From assembly GCF_963378095.1 (NCBI RefSeq), contig NZ_OY726397.1, forward strand, positions 558,001 to 622,000: a stretch of 64,000 nucleotides of DNA. The letters run 5' to 3'. Shown here in pieces: positions 7,172 to 15,416 of the stretch. This DNA is from Mycolicibacterium sp. MU0053. GTDB lineage: Bacteria; Actinomycetota; Actinomycetes; Mycobacteriales; Mycobacteriaceae. A model generated the notes under the pieces. It made no database searches and was not told where the DNA came from. It was given only the letters and a program-made list of their open reading frames with translations. The position numbers and the translations under genes are program-made. Every line of letters starts with the position of its first letter. Within the stretch, counting starts at the first letter, position 1.

Positions 7172-8644
7172 ATGGGCGCCATGGTGTCTTCGCTTCGACG
7201 GGGGATCCCGCTCCGGGTGGCCCTGGTCGCGGCGACGCTGTTGTTGGTGGCCTGCGGACTGCTTGCCTCGGGTATCGCGGTGACCACGATCATGCGGCAC
7301 AGCCTGGTGACACGCATCGACCGAACCCTCATCGACGCCTCGAACGGTTGGGCCCTGGCGCCGCGCGGCGTGCCGCGACACAACGAGGGGCCGAACCCGG
7401 GCCGGCCGCCGACGAACTTCTACGTCCGCGGCGTCGGCACCGACGGCGAGGTGTGGATCGGCGCCGCCGACCGCGATTCGGAACCGGCGCTGCCGCCGGA
7501 CAACGACGTCGGCCCGGTGCCCACCACCGTCGGATCGCTGGACGGCTCGCCCGCGACCTGGCGCGCGGTGTCGGTGCGCGGCGAGCGCGGCGAGTTGACC
7601 ACCGTGGCAATCGAACTCGCCGACGTGCACTCCACCATGCGGTCCCTGATCTACACCCAGCTGGGGATCGGGGTGGGGGTGCTCGTGATCCTGGGCATCG
7701 CCGGGTATGCCGTGGTGCATCGCAGTCTGCGGCCGCTGGCCGAGGTCGAGGAGACCGCCGCGGCGATCGCCAGCGGCAAGTTGGATCGCCGTGTCCCGGA
7801 ACGGGATCCCCGCACCGAAGTGGGCCGGCTCTCATCCGCGCTCAACGGCATGCTGGCCCAGATCCAGCGCGCGGTGGCCGCCTCGGAGTCCTCGGCCGAC
7901 CAGGCGCGCGGCTCGGAGGAAAAGATGCGCCGGTTCATCACCGACGCCAGCCACGAATTGCGCACCCCGCTGACGACAATCCGTGGCTTCGCCGAGTTGT
8001 ACCGGCAGGGCGCGGCCACCGACGTCGAGATGCTGATGTCGCGCATCGAAAGCGAATCCGCGCGGATGGGGGTGCTGGTCGAGGACCTGCTGCTGTTGGC
8101 GCGGTTGGACGCCGAGCGCCCCTTCGAGCAGCACCGTGTCGACCTGCTGGCACTGGCCGCCGACGCCGTTCACGACGCCCAGTCGGTGGCTCCCAAGCGC
8201 GCGATCACCATGGAGGTCTTCGACGGTCCCGGCACCCCGGAGGTCATCGGCGACGAGTCCCGGCTGCGGCAGGTGCTGGGCAATCTGGTCGCCAACGCCT
8301 TACAGCACACCCCGGAGTCCGCCGGCGTCACCGTACGCATCGGGACCCGTGGCCAGGACGCCGTCCTCGAGGTGGTTGATGAGGGGCCCGGGATTGCGCC
8401 CGAGGATGCGCGGCGGGTGTTCGAGCGGTTTTATCGCACCGACTCGTCGCGGACCCGCTCCAGCGGCGGCGCCGGCCTGGGCTTGTCGATCGTCGATTCG
8501 CTGGTGCGGGCTCACGGTGGCTTGGTGACCGTCGCGACAGCTCCCGGTCAGGGCAGTCGGTTTGTGGTCCGGCTGCCGCGGCTGGTCAACGTCGACATGG
8601 ACGGTCCGCCAGTAGTCAGTTCAACTCGGCCAGGGCGGCTTTGA
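7172..8644 (+). CDS. phoR: Sensor histidine kinase PhoR
   Basis: 490 residues, partner of PhoP. A first membrane helix (about 13-38, [16 protein letters not shown]) precedes an extracytoplasmic sensor loop of about 115 residues. A second helix (about 160-182) leads into a HAMP linker ([19 protein letters not shown]). The dimerisation/phospho-acceptor box is ASHELRTPL with His261. The ATPase domain has the N box [12 protein letters not shown]1 [12 protein letters not shown] box RVFERFYR and G2 [10 protein letters not shown]. The first ATG was used; a second Met three codons later is equally possible. Its last 29 bp overlap the end of the convergent HIT gene. Confidence 0.96.
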   Translation: MGAMVSSLRRGIPLRVALVAATLLLVACGLLASGIAVTTIMRHSLVTRIDRTLIDASNGWALAPRGVPRHNEGPNPGRPPTNFYVRGVGTDGEVWIGAADRDSEPALPPDNDVGPVPTTVGSLDGSPATWRAVSVRGERGELTTVAIELADVHSTMRSLIYTQLGIGVGVLVILGIAGYAVVHRSLRPLAEVEETAAAIASGKLDRRVPERDPRTEVGRLSSALNGMLAQIQRAVAASESSADQARGSEEKMRRFITDASHELRTPLTTIRGFAELYRQGAATDVEMLMSRIESESARMGVLVEDLLLLARLDAERPFEQHRVDLLALAADAVHDAQSVAPKRAITMEVFDGPGTPEVIGDESRLRQVLGNLVANALQHTPESAGVTVRIGTRGQDAVLEVVDEGPGIAPEDARRVFERFYRTDSSRTRSSGGAGLGLSIVDSLVRAHGGLVTVATAPGQGSRFVVRLPRLVNVDMDGPPVVSSTRPGRL

Positions 8645-9020
8645 TCTTGGCCTGCGCCTCGTCGAGGGACTGCGCGGACGGGTTGCGATCGACATGGGCG
8701 AACCCGAAGTCGGTGAGCTGCCGCGCCGGGAAGACGTGGACGTGCAGGTGCGGGACCTCCAGACCGGCGATGATCAACCCGGCCCGGGGCGCGTCGAACG
8801 CACGGACCACGGCCTTGCCGATGCGCTGCGACACCGCCATGATGCGGGCGTAGGTGTCGGGGTCGACGTCCTGCCATTGGTCGATCTCCGCGCGCGGCAC
8901 CACCAGCGTGTGACCCTGGGTCATCGGTTCGATGGTCAAGAACGCCACGCACTCGTCGTCCTCGTAGACGAATCGGCCCGGCAGTTCGCGGTTGATGATT
9001 TTCGTGAAGACGGTCGCCAT
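8616..9020 (-). CDS. HIT-family nucleotide hydrolase (Rv0759c-like)
   Basis: 134 residues with the histidine-triad signature [10 protein letters not shown] near residues 91-100 (H-x-H-x-H). HIT proteins hydrolyse or transfer nucleotides from AMP-linked substrates, for example adenosine 5'-phosphoramidates or dinucleoside polyphosphates. The start MATVFTKII at 9020 is preferred over the upstream Met at 9062, because the family begins close to this point and the upstream bases belong to a palindrome. It converges on phoR, and the two 3' ends share 29 bp. It is separated from the adhB gene upstream by a large hairpin and is probably a single-gene unit. Confidence 0.9.
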   Translation of the reverse strand: MATVFTKIINRELPGRFVYEDDECVAFLTIEPMTQGHTLVVPRAEIDQWQDVDPDTYARIMAVSQRIGKAVVRAFDAPRAGLIIAGLEVPHLHVHVFPARQLTDFGFAHVDRNPSAQSLDEAQAKIKAALAELN

Positions 9021-9048
9021 GCCAGCAGCATAGGCCCCGCCAAAACTG

Positions 9049-9108
9049 GCGAGCAGACGCAAACTCGCCCAATTCCGAGAGGAAGAGGGCGAGTTTGTGT
9101 CTGTTCGC
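9049..9108. terminator. Large palindrome between adhB and the HIT gene
   Basis: Two 22-nt arms (9049-9070 and 9087-9108) pair at 20 of 22 positions. The 16-nt gap contains a further TTCC-GAGA-GGAA stem, so the whole can fold into one long hairpin. It sits 12 bp past the adhB stop and would act as a terminator for the adhB transcript. The outer arm (GCGAGCAGACGCAAACT) is nearly the same as that of the palindrome at 30793-30852. Confidence 0.7.
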
Positions 9109-9119
9109 GGCTCGGGCGC

Positions 9120-10247
9120 CTAGCGGTCGGCGTCGGTGTAGCGGATGACGCCGCGGATGTTGCGACCCTCCAGCATGTCCTTGTAGCCGTCGTTGATCTG
9201 CTCGAGCTTGTACTGCCGGGTGACCATGTCATCGAGGTTCAACTTGCCGGCCTTGTACATCGACAGCAGCTGGGGGATGTCATGGTGCGGGTTGCCACCG
9301 CCGAAGATGGTGCCCTGCAGGTTCTTCTGCAGCAGGGTCAGCATCGCCAGGTTCAACTTCACGTCGGAGTCAGCCATCGGGGCCACGGCGGTCACCACGC
9401 AGGTGCCGCCCTTCGAGGTGATGTTGAGGTAGTTGTCGATCTCCTCGCCCTTGAGCTCACCGGTGGTGATGATGGTCTTCTTGGACATCATGCCCGCGGT
9501 GACCTCGGCGACACCCGCCATCGCGGAGAAGATGTCCGGATAGACGTGCGTGGCACCGAACTTCAGCGCCTGATCCCGCTTCCACTCTACCGGGTCGATC
9601 GCGAAGATGTTGCGGGCGCCGGCGATGACCGCACCCTGCAACGCGCCCATGCCGACGCCGCCGATGCCGGCGACCACGACGTCGTCGCCGGGGCGGATGT
9701 CGGCGCTGCGCACCGCCGAGCCGTATCCGGTGGTGACACCGCAGCCCACCAGGCAGGCGACCTCGAACGGAATCGACGGATCGATCTTCACCACCGAACT
9801 CTTGTGCACCACCATGTACGGGCTGAAAGTGCCCAGCAGGGTCATGGGGAACACCGGCTTGCCGTTGGCGTGGATCCGGTTGGTGCCGTCGGCGACGGCG
9901 AGTCCGCCCAGCAGCCCCGCACCCAGGTCGCACAGGTTGCGCATGCCGGCCTGACACGACGGACACTCGCCGCACGACGGAATGAAGGACAGTACGACGT
10001 GATCGCCCGGAGCGATGTGCTCCACACCCGGTCCGACCTCGGTCACGATGCCGGCGCCCTCATGGCCGCCGAGCACCGGAAAACCTGCCATCGCGATATC
10101 GCCGGTCACCAGGTGGTGATCGGAGTGGCACATCCCCGAAGCTTCCATCTGGATCTTGACCTCGTCTTTGACGGGATCACCGATCTCGATCTCTTCGACT
10201 GACCACGGCTGATTGAAATCCCAGACGAGAGCGCCTTTTGTCTTCAT
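9120..10247 (-). CDS. adhB: Zinc-dependent, NDMA/mycofactocin-type alcohol dehydrogenase AdhB
   Basis: 375 residues, the same length as M. tuberculosis Rv0761c. It is a medium-chain zinc alcohol dehydrogenase with catalytic zinc ligands Cys40 (GMCHSDHH) and GGHEGAG, a structural zinc site in CGECPSCQAGMRNLC, and a nicotinamide fold with VVVAGIGGVGMGA. From family knowledge, this branch (Rxyl_3153 type) keeps its nicotinamide bound and passes electrons to mycofactocin or to the artificial acceptor NDMA rather than to free NAD. The ATG at 10247 (MKTKGALVWDF) was chosen by family N-terminus; the frame is open upstream. It is the last gene before the palindrome and lies 157 bp downstream of the SnoaL-like gene. 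Confidence 0.93.
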   Translation of the reverse strand: MKTKGALVWDFNQPWSVEEIEIGDPVKDEVKIQMEASGMCHSDHHLVTGDIAMAGFPVLGGHEGAGIVTEVGPGVEHIAPGDHVVLSFIPSCGECPSCQAGMRNLCDLGAGLLGGLAVADGTNRIHANGKPVFPMTLLGTFSPYMVVHKSSVVKIDPSIPFEVACLVGCGVTTGYGSAVRSADIRPGDDVVVAGIGGVGMGALQGAVIAGARNIFAIDPVEWKRDQALKFGATHVYPDIFSAMAGVAEVTAGMMSKKTIITTGELKGEEIDNYLNITSKGGTCVVTAVAPMADSDVKLNLAMLTLLQKNLQGTIFGGGNPHHDIPQLLSMYKAGKLNLDDMVTRQYKLEQINDGYKDMLEGRNIRGVIRYTDADR

Positions 10248-10404
10248 CGTTCGACCTGACCTCGATTCGAGCTGTTGATGCTGAGAACTGCCGGACCCGT
10301 CTCGGTCGACAGTGGTTTCACGAGTGACAAGGGCCACTCCCGTGGGGCAAGCATAGCGAGCCAGCCTCACAAAGCAACTGCTTGGTCGGTCCCGGTTCGG
10401 CCAC

Positions 10405-10944
10405 TCAGAAGATCGGGGCCGGGGCCTGTCCGAGCGCGTAGTACCCGGGCAGCTTCTCGCCCGACAGCGCCCGCTCGATCCGCTTCTGCATGGCGGGCGT
10501 GAGGTCGCCGGACTCGATCAGCTTCATGTACGCCTTCTGCACATGGCCGAAGTCGAAGAAGTCGCGCTGCCATTCGATCAGCAGCTCGTCGTTGAGGCGA
10601 AACCAGCTGCCGCCGATGCCGTAGATCTCGTCGCGAGTGCCGTCGCTCTTGTTGGCGATCTGCTTCCAGAAGCCGACGATCTCGTTCTGCTTCTCGTCGA
10701 TGATCGTCTTCTGGTACTCGTAGACCCAGTTCTCCAGGCCTTCCATCTCCAGACCCAGCGCGACGTCGCGGATCTCGTCGCGGCCGATGCACATCACGTC
10801 CTCCTTGGGACCGATGTTCCAGCCGTAGGTGGCGTCCTCGGTGAAGAAGTCCGCCAACGGCTTCCAATCACCAGCCTCCTCCGCGACGCGGTTGGCCTCG
10901 AGCCAGCTGTCGACCCACTTCTCCAGATCCTCGCGTGATGCCAT
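10405..10944 (-). CDS. SnoaL/NTF2-like protein
   Basis: 179 residues. An alpha helix at the start (MASREDLEKWVDSWLEAN) leads into a cone-shaped NTF2-like fold (ADFFTEDATYGWNIG, then strands ending WFRLNDELLIEWQRDFFDFG). A charged C-terminal extension of about 45 residues (AYMKLIESGDLTPAMQKRIE) follows. Such proteins are isomerases, hydratases or non-catalytic binders of hydrophobic ligands such as steroids. It lies 5 bp from the ferredoxin gene and belongs to the cyp51 operon, the place of Rv0762c in M. tuberculosis. A role in handling a sterol-like P450 substrate or product is an inference from context only. Confidence 0.75.
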   Translation of the reverse strand: MASREDLEKWVDSWLEANRVAEEAGDWKPLADFFTEDATYGWNIGPKEDVMCIGRDEIRDVALGLEMEGLENWVYEYQKTIIDEKQNEIVGFWKQIANKSDGTRDEIYGIGGSWFRLNDELLIEWQRDFFDFGHVQKAYMKLIESGDLTPAMQKRIERALSGEKLPGYYALGQAPAPIF

Positions 10945-10949
10945 AACGG

Positions 10950-11159
<210 letters not shown>

Positions 11160-12554
11160 TCAGGCCTGCTCTGATCCCCGGTCGCTGCGCTCCTGCCCTT
11201 CGGAAACGCGCCTGCGGTAGCGCACCTTGGCGGGCTGGGCCAACTGGACGACCATCTTGGAGTGGTCGTTGCGGTAGCTCTCGGGTGGCTGCGCCATCTC
11301 GAACTCGTAGTCGCGCAACAGGACCGAGAAGATGGCCTTGATCTGCATCTGCGCGAACGCCGCACCGACGCAGCGATGCTTGCCCGCGCCGAACGGGATC
11401 CAGGTCCACCGATTGATCAGATCCTCCTGGCGCGGCTTCTCGTACCGGTCCGGGTCGAAGGCGTCCGGGTCCGGGAAGTCCTCGGGGATCCGATTGGAGA
11501 TCGCCGGGGAGGCGGCCACCATCTGGCCCTGGTGGATCGGGTAACCGGCCACCTCGAACTCGTCCTGGGCCACCCGCATCAGGATGATCAGCGGCGGATG
11601 CAGGCGCAGCGTTTCCTTGAGTGCGTTGTCCAGATTCGGGATCTGGCGCAGCGCATGGAAACTCACCTCCTGGCCGTCGGCATACAGCTCGTCGAGCTCC
11701 TGCTGCACCTTGGCGTAGAAGTCGGGGTGACGCAGCAACTCGATCATCGTCCAGGACGAGGTGCCCGAGCTGGTGTGGTGGCCGGCGAACATCAGCGAGA
11801 TGAACATGCCGGTGACCTCGTTGGCGGTGAAGCGGGGGTTGCCGTCCTCATCCTTGATCGACACCAGCACGTCGAGCAGGTCGCGATCCTCCTTGCCCTT
11901 GGGCGGGTTGGCGATTCGCCCGTTCATGATCTCCTGCACCAACTCGACGAGTTTGACGCGCGACTCGTCGCGAATCCGGAAGCTCTCGATGTCCAGGTAG
12001 GGATCGACGTAGCAGAGCGGGTCGGTGCCGCGCTCCAGTTGGTGGTAGTAGTGGGCGAAGCGACTGTCGAGCTGTTCCCGGAACTTCAGCCCGATCAGGC
12101 AGGCCGTCGAGGTGTAGATCGTCAGCTCGGAGAAGAAGTCCAGCAACTCGATCTCGCCCTGGGGTCCCCAGTCGGCGATCATCTTCTTGACCTCGGCCTC
12201 GATGGTCGCGGCGTGGCCCTTCATCTGCTCGCCGCGCAGCGCGGTGTTGTGCAGCATCTCGGCGCGGCGTTCCGGGTCGGCATCGAACACCACGCCCTCG
12301 CCGAAGATCGGCGTCATGAACGGATAGGCCTCGGCCTGGTTGAGTTCGCTGTCGCTGGAACGGAAGAAGAACTCGTTGGCCTCGGCGCCGGACAGCAGCA
12401 CCACCTGCTTACCGGCGAGCTGGAACCAGCCGGCGTCGCCGCATTCGTCGCGGACGCGCTGCATCAGCGCGATCGGGTCGGTGCGGAACTCCTCGAGGTG
12501 GCCGTGTTCCTCGTCGCCACCGGAAACCCGCTGGACCTCTTTGAGTGTCGTCAC
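11160..12554 (-). CDS. cyp51: Sterol 14-alpha-demethylase CYP51
   Basis: 464 residues, closely matching M. tuberculosis CYP51 along its length (for example HGHLEEFRTDPIALMQRVRD near the start). The oxygen-binding I helix is MFAGHHTSSGT, the ExxR helix is LKETLRLHPP, and the haem loop is FGAGKHRCVGAAF with the thiolate Cys395. The enzyme oxidatively removes the 14-alpha methyl of sterols; the natural mycobacterial substrate is uncertain. The start is a GTG at 12554 that overlaps the stop of the upstream SDR (GTGA), indicating translational coupling. The C-terminus carries about 12 extra charged residues compared with the M. tuberculosis enzyme. Confidence 0.95.
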   Translation of the reverse strand: MTTLKEVQRVSGGDEEHGHLEEFRTDPIALMQRVRDECGDAGWFQLAGKQVVLLSGAEANEFFFRSSDSELNQAEAYPFMTPIFGEGVVFDADPERRAEMLHNTALRGEQMKGHAATIEAEVKKMIADWGPQGEIELLDFFSELTIYTSTACLIGLKFREQLDSRFAHYYHQLERGTDPLCYVDPYLDIESFRIRDESRVKLVELVQEIMNGRIANPPKGKEDRDLLDVLVSIKDEDGNPRFTANEVTGMFISLMFAGHHTSSGTSSWTMIELLRHPDFYAKVQQELDELYADGQEVSFHALRQIPNLDNALKETLRLHPPLIILMRVAQDEFEVAGYPIHQGQMVAASPAISNRIPEDFPDPDAFDPDRYEKPRQEDLINRWTWIPFGAGKHRCVGAAFAQMQIKAIFSVLLRDYEFEMAQPPESYRNDHSKMVVQLAQPAKVRYRRRVSEGQERSDRGSEQA

Positions 12555-13405
12555 TTCTTCGATTCCCCTGTCGTTTCGTTCCCGCCCGGCATGCCGTCCT
12601 CGCCGAGTGCGAGCTTCTGACGGTCCTTGATCTCGGCCAGCGGCGCCTCGGGTTGGATCTCCAGGTTGGCGATGAATCCGCCGCGCGGGGTCTCGGCGAC
12701 GAAGGTGATCGCCCGGGCCAGGTCTTGGGCACGCAGGAAGTAGTCGTGCCGGGCCTGCCCCCACTTGGCCCAATCCTCCAGCGCGGGACCGATTTTCTCG
12801 GCCGACAGGCTCCAGCCCATCGACGTGCGGGTGGGTCCCGGATGCACGATGGCGGCGCGCACCCCGGTGCCCTCCAGTTCCATCTGCAGGTTGGTCACCA
12901 TCGCGACCAGGGCGGCCTTGGCGGCACCGTAGGCGCCCATGTGCGGACGCTGGCGCAGCGCGACGTCGGAGCCGACGAAGATCACGTCACCGCGGCGACG
13001 CTGCACCATGCCGGGCAGCACCTCGGTGACCAACCGGTTGGCGCCGATCAGATGGATCTGGATCTGCTCCTCGAACTCGGTGGTGCTCATCTCGTGCACC
13101 CGGCCGAAGTTGGTGTCCCCGGCACCGGCGACGAGCAGTTCGATGTCGCCGAGCGCCTCGGTCGCGCCGTGCACGAACGACTTGACCGAGTCGGCGTCGG
13201 TGACGTCCAGCGCGAGCGCGATGGCCTCGCCGCCATTGGCTTTGATCTCGGCGACGAGTTCCTGGCATTTCTCGACCCGGCGGGCACCGAGCGCGACGGG
13301 AAAGCCGCGGGCCGCGAGTTCGGTCGCGGTCGCGGCACCGATCCCGGAGGACGCGCCCGCGACAATGGCGGGCCGGCGGTCAGGATGAGGGTCAAAACGG
13401 GCCAT
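12551..13405 (-). CDS. Short-chain dehydrogenase in the cyp51 operon (Rv0765c-like)
   Basis: 284 residues, Rossmann fold. The cofactor loop is AGASSGIGAATA (residues about 16-27), followed by VALGARR, which suggests NADP preference because of the basic end of strand 2. The active-site Tyr and Lys are in GAYGAAKAAL, after a Ser in FVGSDVAL. The NAG motif is altered to VAGAGDTN. The tail of about 40 residues beyond the core is charged. It would oxidise or reduce a hydroxyl or keto group on a hydrophobic substrate, plausibly the product of the adjacent P450s. It abuts the CYP123 stop (TAA directly followed by ATG) and overlaps cyp51 by 4 bp. Confidence 0.88.
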   Translation of the reverse strand: MARFDPHPDRRPAIVAGASSGIGAATATELAARGFPVALGARRVEKCQELVAEIKANGGEAIALALDVTDADSVKSFVHGATEALGDIELLVAGAGDTNFGRVHEMSTTEFEEQIQIHLIGANRLVTEVLPGMVQRRRGDVIFVGSDVALRQRPHMGAYGAAKAALVAMVTNLQMELEGTGVRAAIVHPGPTRTSMGWSLSAEKIGPALEDWAKWGQARHDYFLRAQDLARAITFVAETPRGGFIANLEIQPEAPLAEIKDRQKLALGEDGMPGGNETTGESKK

Positions 13406-14617
13406 TTAGCGTTTCTCCACTGTGATCGGAAGGTGGGCGAATCCGCGGACGTTGCTGGAGTGGACGCGGACGGCGTTGGCCTCGTCGACCTCGTAGCCGC
13501 GGATTCGTTTGAACAGCTCGGTCAGGGCCACCCGGGCCTCCATGCGGGCCAGGTGCGCGCCCAGGCAGAAATGCGCCCCGCTGCCGAAACTCAGTAATTT
13601 CGAACCGATCTCGCGGCCGATCACGAAATCGTCGGGGTTCTCGAAGACCCGCTCGTCGCGGTGCGCCGACCCGGGCAGCAGCAACACGATGTCGCCGTCG
13701 GGGATCGTGGTGTCGTAGATCGTGAACTCGCCGGCGACGGTGCGGGCCAGGATCTGGCTCGAGGTGTCGTAGCGCAGCGTCTCCTCGACCCACAGCGGGA
13801 CCCGATCCAGATCGTCATACACCGCGGTCAGTTGATCGGGATTGCGATGCCCCCAAAAGGCGGCGTTGGCAAGTAGTTTGGTGGTCGTCTCGTTGCCGGC
13901 GATCACCATCAGGAACATGAAGCCCAGCACCTCGTCATCGGTGAGCTTGTCGCCGTCGATCTCGGCGGCCAGCAGGGCCGAGGTCAGGTCTTCGGTCGGG
14001 TTCTTGCGCCGCTGCGCGACCATCTCCTGGTAGTAGACGATCAGGTTGAGCGAGGCGTCGATGGCCGCCGGCGGGACATCGGTGACGCCGTCATCGCGGT
14101 GCATCACCGCGTCGGCCCAGGCGCGCACTTGATCGCGGTCCGGTTGCGGGACCCCCATCAACTCGGAGATGACGTCCATCGGCAGCTTGCCGGCGAATTC
14201 GGCGACGTAGTCGACCGAGCCCGACTCGGCCCGCTCCATCATGGTGTCCAGATGCCCGACGGCCAACTCGGTGACACGGGGCTCGAGCTCACGAATCCGC
14301 CTGGGTGTGAAGCCCTTCGACACCAGGGTGCGCAGCCGCAGATGGGCCGGGTCGTCCATCGCCAGGAACGACATGGTTTTGGACGCATGCGGTCCGCGGG
14401 AGGCGGGGTCCAGCGACACACCGAAGGCGTTGGACAACTCGACGCTGTTGCGGAAGCCCTGCACGACGTCCTGATGCCGCGACAACGCCCAGAATCCGAG
14501 TTCGGTGTTGCGGTACAGCGGGGCGTCGTCGCGCAACCGCTGGTAGTACGGGTACGGATCCTCGTGGAAGTCGTAGTCGTACGGGTCGAGAATTGGCTTG
14601 TCGATCTGGACGGTCAT
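13406..14617 (-). CDS. cyp123: Cytochrome P450 CYP123
   Basis: 403 residues, bacterial class I P450. The I helix is MVIAGNETTTKLL, the ExxR is VEETLRYDTS, and the haem loop is FGSGAHFCLGAHLAR. Gene order (TetR-CYP123-SDR-CYP51-ferredoxin) is the one seen at Rv0763c-Rv0767c in M. tuberculosis, which supports the subfamily name. The substrate is not known. The start ATG at 14617 overlaps the TetR stop by 4 bp (ATGA). Electrons probably come from the operon's 3Fe-4S ferredoxin. Confidence 0.9.
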   Translation of the reverse strand: MTVQIDKPILDPYDYDFHEDPYPYYQRLRDDAPLYRNTELGFWALSRHQDVVQGFRNSVELSNAFGVSLDPASRGPHASKTMSFLAMDDPAHLRLRTLVSKGFTPRRIRELEPRVTELAVGHLDTMMERAESGSVDYVAEFAGKLPMDVISELMGVPQPDRDQVRAWADAVMHRDDGVTDVPPAAIDASLNLIVYYQEMVAQRRKNPTEDLTSALLAAEIDGDKLTDDEVLGFMFLMVIAGNETTTKLLANAAFWGHRNPDQLTAVYDDLDRVPLWVEETLRYDTSSQILARTVAGEFTIYDTTIPDGDIVLLLPGSAHRDERVFENPDDFVIGREIGSKLLSFGSGAHFCLGAHLARMEARVALTELFKRIRGYEVDEANAVRVHSSNVRGFAHLPITVEKR

Positions 14618-15216
14618 CGATCTCCTTGGACTGGGAGGATCAGTCGGACGACGTAGGTCAACTGGTCGGCGGTCTGTTGGTACGTGAACGCTCCGCTGCC
14701 GGCCTGGACGAGCGCCCCGAAGAACGTCATCTGCAGTGCGGAGACCGTGCGCGGGTCCGCGCCCGGCCCGATGGCCGAGGTGATGCGGCGATGGATCTCG
14801 GCGCCGATCCGGTCGCGCACGCTCAGCACGGCGGGGTCGCCGCCGGACATCAGCGCCGTCGTGCAGGCCGCGGCGACCACGGGGTCGTCGGCGACCACCA
14901 GGGCCAGGGCGCGCAGGGCGTTGTCGACCCGGGTGAACTGAGTGTCGTTGACGTTGGTGAAGTACGGCACCTGCTTGACCAGGTCGAGGTAGACCTCGGC
15001 AACCAGGTGGTTCTTCGACGAGAAGTAGGTGTAGGCGGTGGCCGGTGCCACCTTGGCGCGCTTGGCGACGCCGCGCACGGTCAGGTCGGCGTAGGACGTC
15101 TCCCGCAGCATCTCCCGGCCGGCCTCGAGCACCTTGCGGAAGGTCTCTTCTTGCCGCCGGTTGCGGGTGTTCTCCCCGGGCTGCGGGGAGGCGTCTAACA
15201 CGGACTCGCTGGACAC
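14614..15216 (-). CDS. TetR-family repressor of the CYP123/CYP51 and aldehyde dehydrogenase operons
   Basis: 200 residues. The N-terminal helix-turn-helix spans about 28-66 (SYADLTVRGVAKRAKVAP, ATAYTYFSSKNHLVAEVY); the remainder is a helical ligand and dimer domain. The given start is a GTG at 15216 lying inside a 14-bp palindrome (TGGACACATGTCCA), so binding there would block its own transcription. A second, near-identical palindrome lies upstream of the divergent aldehyde dehydrogenase gene. No clear ribosome site precedes the GTG, so the transcript may be leaderless or start slightly downstream. The inducer is unknown; a P450 substrate or aldehyde is a reasonable guess. Confidence 0.88.
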   Translation of the reverse strand: MSSESVLDASPQPGENTRNRRQEETFRKVLEAGREMLRETSYADLTVRGVAKRAKVAPATAYTYFSSKNHLVAEVYLDLVKQVPYFTNVNDTQFTRVDNALRALALVVADDPVVAAACTTALMSGGDPAVLSVRDRIGAEIHRRITSAIGPGADPRTVSALQMTFFGALVQAGSGAFTYQQTADQLTYVVRLILPVQGDR

Positions 15217-15223
15217 ATGTCCA
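15210..15223. promoter_or_regulatory. TetR operator copy 1
   Basis: TGGACACATGTCCA: 6-bp inverted arms TGGACA/TGTCCA with a 2-bp centre, overlapping the start codon of the TetR gene. Confidence 0.7.
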
Positions 15224-15364
15224 AGTTAGTCCACCGCCCCGTCCCAGGCAAGACTGGATTGTGTTTGACCGGATTAACTGCGCGGCAGCGTGCCTTCGGT
15301 GGCCCCGCGAACTGGGGTCTTGCTAGTTGTCGCGCGCTGGGGCTATCTTCGGACGAGCAATCAT

Positions 15365-15378
15365 CGGACACTTGTCCA
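15365..15378. promoter_or_regulatory. TetR operator copy 2
   Basis: CGGACACTTGTCCA: the same GGACA-N2-TGTCC core as copy 1, 39-52 bp before the aldehyde dehydrogenase start. The pair in one divergent gap points to joint control of both operons. Confidence 0.7.
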
Positions 15379-15381
15379 GAT

Positions 15382-15395
15382 GCGGGTTCGCCCGC
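15382..15395 (+). other. UUCG-loop hairpin in the aldA leader
   Basis: GCGGG-TTCG-CCCGC forms a 5-bp stem with a TTCG tetraloop, directly after operator copy 2 and 22 bp before the aldA start. It could stabilise the mRNA 5' end or affect initiation. It may also be chance in GC-rich DNA. Confidence 0.4.
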
Positions 15396-15416
15396 AACAC
15401 CGACCGTGGAGGTGCA

